From Fennellomyces sp. T-0311 (taxonomy: Eukaryota > Mucoromycota > Mucoromycetes > Mucorales > Lichtheimiaceae): a stretch of DNA of 64,000 bases. Below, piece by piece: positions 61,704-64,000 of this stretch (position 1 is the first letter of the stretch; each line of letters begins with the position of its first letter). The position numbers and the translations under genes were made by a program. The stretch spans positions 310,001 to 374,000 of the forward strand of contig JALLLT010000037.1 of assembly GCA_025266875.1 (NCBI GenBank). The letters are read 5' to 3'. The notes beneath the pieces were generated by a model. The model was not told the origin of the DNA and did not search any database. It saw nothing but the letters and a program-made list of their open reading frames with translations.

Positions 61704-61989
61704 TACTGCTGCATATTCTTCCTGTCCAGCTGTGTCGAGGATATCAATCTGGCACTCTTGGTTATCGAGTACAACCTTCTTGCGATATGCTGCGGTTCAT
61801 CATCATCAGCCATCGAGCAACATTCTACATTAAAACGCAATGCTTACAATCGGCTTTGGTCGGATCGTACTCCTCTACGAAATCACCGTACATGTACTGC
61901 AAGGTCAATGCGGATTTGCCGACACCACCGGAGCCGACCATGATGACCTTATGCAAGGGCAACGATTGTTTCTGCTTGGTTTTAGCCAT
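61166..61989 (-). CDS. RAL: Ral-type small GTPase
   Basis: Ras-family GTPase of the Ral group, which in animals links Ras to the exocyst. Four exons from ATG 61987-61989 to TAA 61166-61168, about 190 aa. Diagnostic Ral segments are [20 protein letters not shown], the effector loop [39 protein letters not shown] and [11 protein letters not shown]. Then come VGNKVDL and [15 protein letters not shown]. The C-terminus CCVIL is a CaaX box with Leu last, so geranylgeranylation is expected. The lysine at position 2 of the effector loop (PTKADSYRKK) separates Ral from Ras and Rap. Intron 2 holds a (CA)19 repeat directly after the splice donor. Confidence 0.93.
61662..61699. repeat. (CA)19 microsatellite in RAL intron
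   Basis: Nineteen uninterrupted CA units on the plus strand, which is (TG)19 in the transcript of RAL. They begin a few bases after the GTAAGT donor. Confidence 0.95.
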
Positions 61990-62118
61990 TGGTGAAAGGG
62001 TGTTTCAGAGGGAAAAAGAAGCAAGAAAAAAAATGCAAAAGAGGAAAGTGGCTCTACTGCTGCAAAATCGAAAAAAGAAGGCTTTGTGTCACGTTGAAAA
62101 TGCTTTTATTATGATTAT

Positions 62119-64000
62119 TTAACAAATGATACATTGTTCGTCCTGCTGTACACTGCTGTTTTTACGTGATGCCCGGCCCCGCCGCCTGTCATCCTCGGGC
62201 CGCTGCATGTTCGCCATCGTGTGTGACAGCAGCGCAGGGTTCTCGCTCAGCGCCTTGATTTCGTGCGGTGTCAGCCCCAACGCCTGCGCATATTTGCGAA
62301 TGTTCGCCGCCTGCGGATGGTCTGACAGCATCGAAGAACTCAATGTCCGTGCATACTCCGGCTCGACCTGAGGGATCCCTCGCGCGACCGTCGATTGCTC
62401 TCGCTTGTGATTGTAGATCTTTGCAGAAAACACCCACTGTGCTGCCATCTTAGCTTCATTCGTACACATATTCCCTGCAAAACTTACATCGTAGGAAGGC
62501 TGTTGGTTGTTGACTTTGGGTGGGCATGAGAATGCTTGCGACTTGCATTCCTCATGACACATGAGGGAGCATGCTTCACAGAACGTAACTTGATCATTCA
62601 TTGTTCCTCCGCACACCTTGCACCCGACATCTAGGTTCCAATTTGTTTTGTTACAACAATGAGTTGCCGCATGTATCCAAAGCTTACTTTTTCCAAACGA
62701 TGTAAGGATGAATCGGTGTTGCCCTGCGCAACTGGGATCCGACTCATCGCAACCGTCGTCAAGGGTGCTTCTTCGGCTATGGTTTTCCGAACAACTTTCA
62801 TGATCATCCGGCATGATGTTGTAATAGATCCGAGGGTATCGTAGATTCTTTTCATTCTCGATTACGATTGGCTCCTCTAAAATAACCACAATCAGAAAGC
62901 TGTCAATGCATGCATCCGAATACGCTTACCACTGAACACTGGCGCCTTCTTCTCGGAAAAAGAAGATCCCGACGATGACGAAATGGTCGACTGCTGAGAT
63001 GAAAGTGAGGGACATTGCTGCTTATGCTTGATAATCCATGGGTGGTCCTTGAGTTGACTTGCACTCGGACGGTTTTCAGGATCCTTTTGGAAGCAGCACA
63101 TTAAAAAGTCCCTCATGTCATCTGAAATGGTCTCCGGCAAGGGTGGGTATTCATCCTCCACGATACGGAACATGGCGGACATGGCGATCAAGTGAGCATA
63201 GGGCGGTTTGCCCGTAGCCAGTTCAATCAAGGTGCATCCCAGCGACCTACAATGGCCCCACACGTATGAGTACTCACAACGAATATATACAATAGCTCTT
63301 ATATTACCATATATCTGATTTTGGCGTTGTGCCCTTGAGTTCAATTACCTCGGGAGCCACTAGAAAGAAAGTACAATGAATATAAGGTTTATGTTTTTTG
63401 ATTATATGTTTGCAGCGCTTACTCCAGTTTGGCGTTCCTGAAATATCAGCATCATCAATGTTTTCTTTGATTTTCAAGTTGAGAGACACGCCGAAATCAG
63501 ACAATTTGACATCGCCCGTCTTTGTGGTAAGAATGTTGGCAGCTTTGAGGTCGCAGTGAACAACCTATTTTGAAAGGCCAAATTAGTGCATCATGCAGAT
63601 TATTTGATAATTAGGGACGTTATCAACGAACCGAGTTTGTATGCAAATATTCAAGACCGTTTAGTATTTTCACGCAAAATGAAGCCACCAATTTTTCTGG
63701 GAACGCGCCGAATGCTTTCAATGTTGACATCAGAGACCCGTTCTCGGCATACCTATTATGTCACTTTAGCTTTCCGCGCAACCAAACGAACGATGCAATC
63801 TACTTGCTCTAGAACAATATTGATATGATTTTTGCTTCGTACGAACCCAAGGTAGCTGATAACATTCATATGCGATAATGTTCGAAGTAAGCCAACTTCT
63901 TTCTAAAAAATTAGCGTGTCAGGACATTCAAAGAGATATGCGAAAACAACCTTGTTGACTTGCCATGATTTCTTGATCTAACATGCCATCTTCACCGACT
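62119..64000 (-). CDS. Septation-type protein kinase (Cdc7/SepH class) with C1-like finger, 5' part missing
   Basis: A STE-type kinase of the septation initiation network class, cut by the right edge. Read from the edge: [39 protein letters not shown], catalytic [14 protein letters not shown] (HCD in place of HRD), [46 protein letters not shown] and [20 protein letters not shown]. These match fission yeast Cdc7 and budding yeast Cdc15. After a Ser-rich linker comes a C1-like zinc finger: His-x12-Cys-x2-Cys ([17 protein letters not shown]) and [22 protein letters not shown]-terminal helical region ends DEQCIIC at 62119-62121. The intron at about 62488 (39 nt, phase 0) could be retained. C1 on this kinase class is unusual. 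Confidence 0.85.

Overview
The window looks like a nuclear contig of an early-diverging fungus, most likely Mucoromycota (Mucorales-type). Genes are intron-rich with short introns (mostly 45-80 nt, branch sites like CTGAC or CTAAT). TATA-like boxes recur upstream of starts and intergenic DNA is AT-rich. The gene set is fungal (SPT7, SIT4, PRP46, BIO2 beside a fused bioDA), but it also includes a Ral-type GTPase that yeasts lack. Gene models were assembled by eye from translated exons joined at consensus splice sites with matching phase. No tRNA, rRNA or CRISPR array was recognised.

Layout. 0-17.5 kb: the first exon of a secreted protein at the left edge, RAD18, a PQQ-type beta-propeller protein, a DUF4203-like membrane protein, SPT7 (19 exons) and a C2-domain protein. 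18.2-23.7 kb: a gene remnant interrupted by a 4.97-kb composite element. That element is two direct copies of a long-armed fold-back element around 2.1 kb of interior DNA, flanked as a whole by an identical 9-bp target duplication. The right copy carries a nested solo LTR with its own 5-bp duplication, and the interior carries a 107-bp tandem repeat. 24-31.9 kb: TIM17, SIT4/PPP6C, a SurE-like phosphatase, YPT6/RAB6 and a small secreted protein. 34.7-44.4 kb: a mitochondrial PPR protein, a tetraspan-like protein, and a head-to-head biotin pair (bioDA and BIO2). 44.4-53.9 kb: a long Fanzor-like gene (eukaryotic TnpB/OMEGA relative) tail-to-tail with BIO2, then decayed remnants including a second broken Fanzor. 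57-64 kb: a mitochondrial membrane coiled-coil protein, mitochondrial-type seryl-tRNA synthetase, PRP46, a Ral GTPase, and a septation-type kinase (Cdc7/SepH class) with a C-terminal C1-like zinc finger, cut by the right edge.

How the genes fit together. The two biotin genes share a 263-bp promoter gap and cover the last three steps of biotin synthesis. RAD18 (lesion tolerance), SPT7 (SAGA), PRP46 (spliceosome), YPT6 and RAL (vesicle traffic) and SIT4 (phosphatase signalling) are housekeeping genes with no obvious clustering logic. The most interesting region is the Fanzor block at 44.4-49.7 kb: one long copy keeps all RuvC catalytic motifs and the zinc finger, and a clearly homologous degenerate copy lies about 5 kb away. 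The intactness of the long copy is uncertain, because one frame break (44,966-45,089) is not resolved by any intron I can see.
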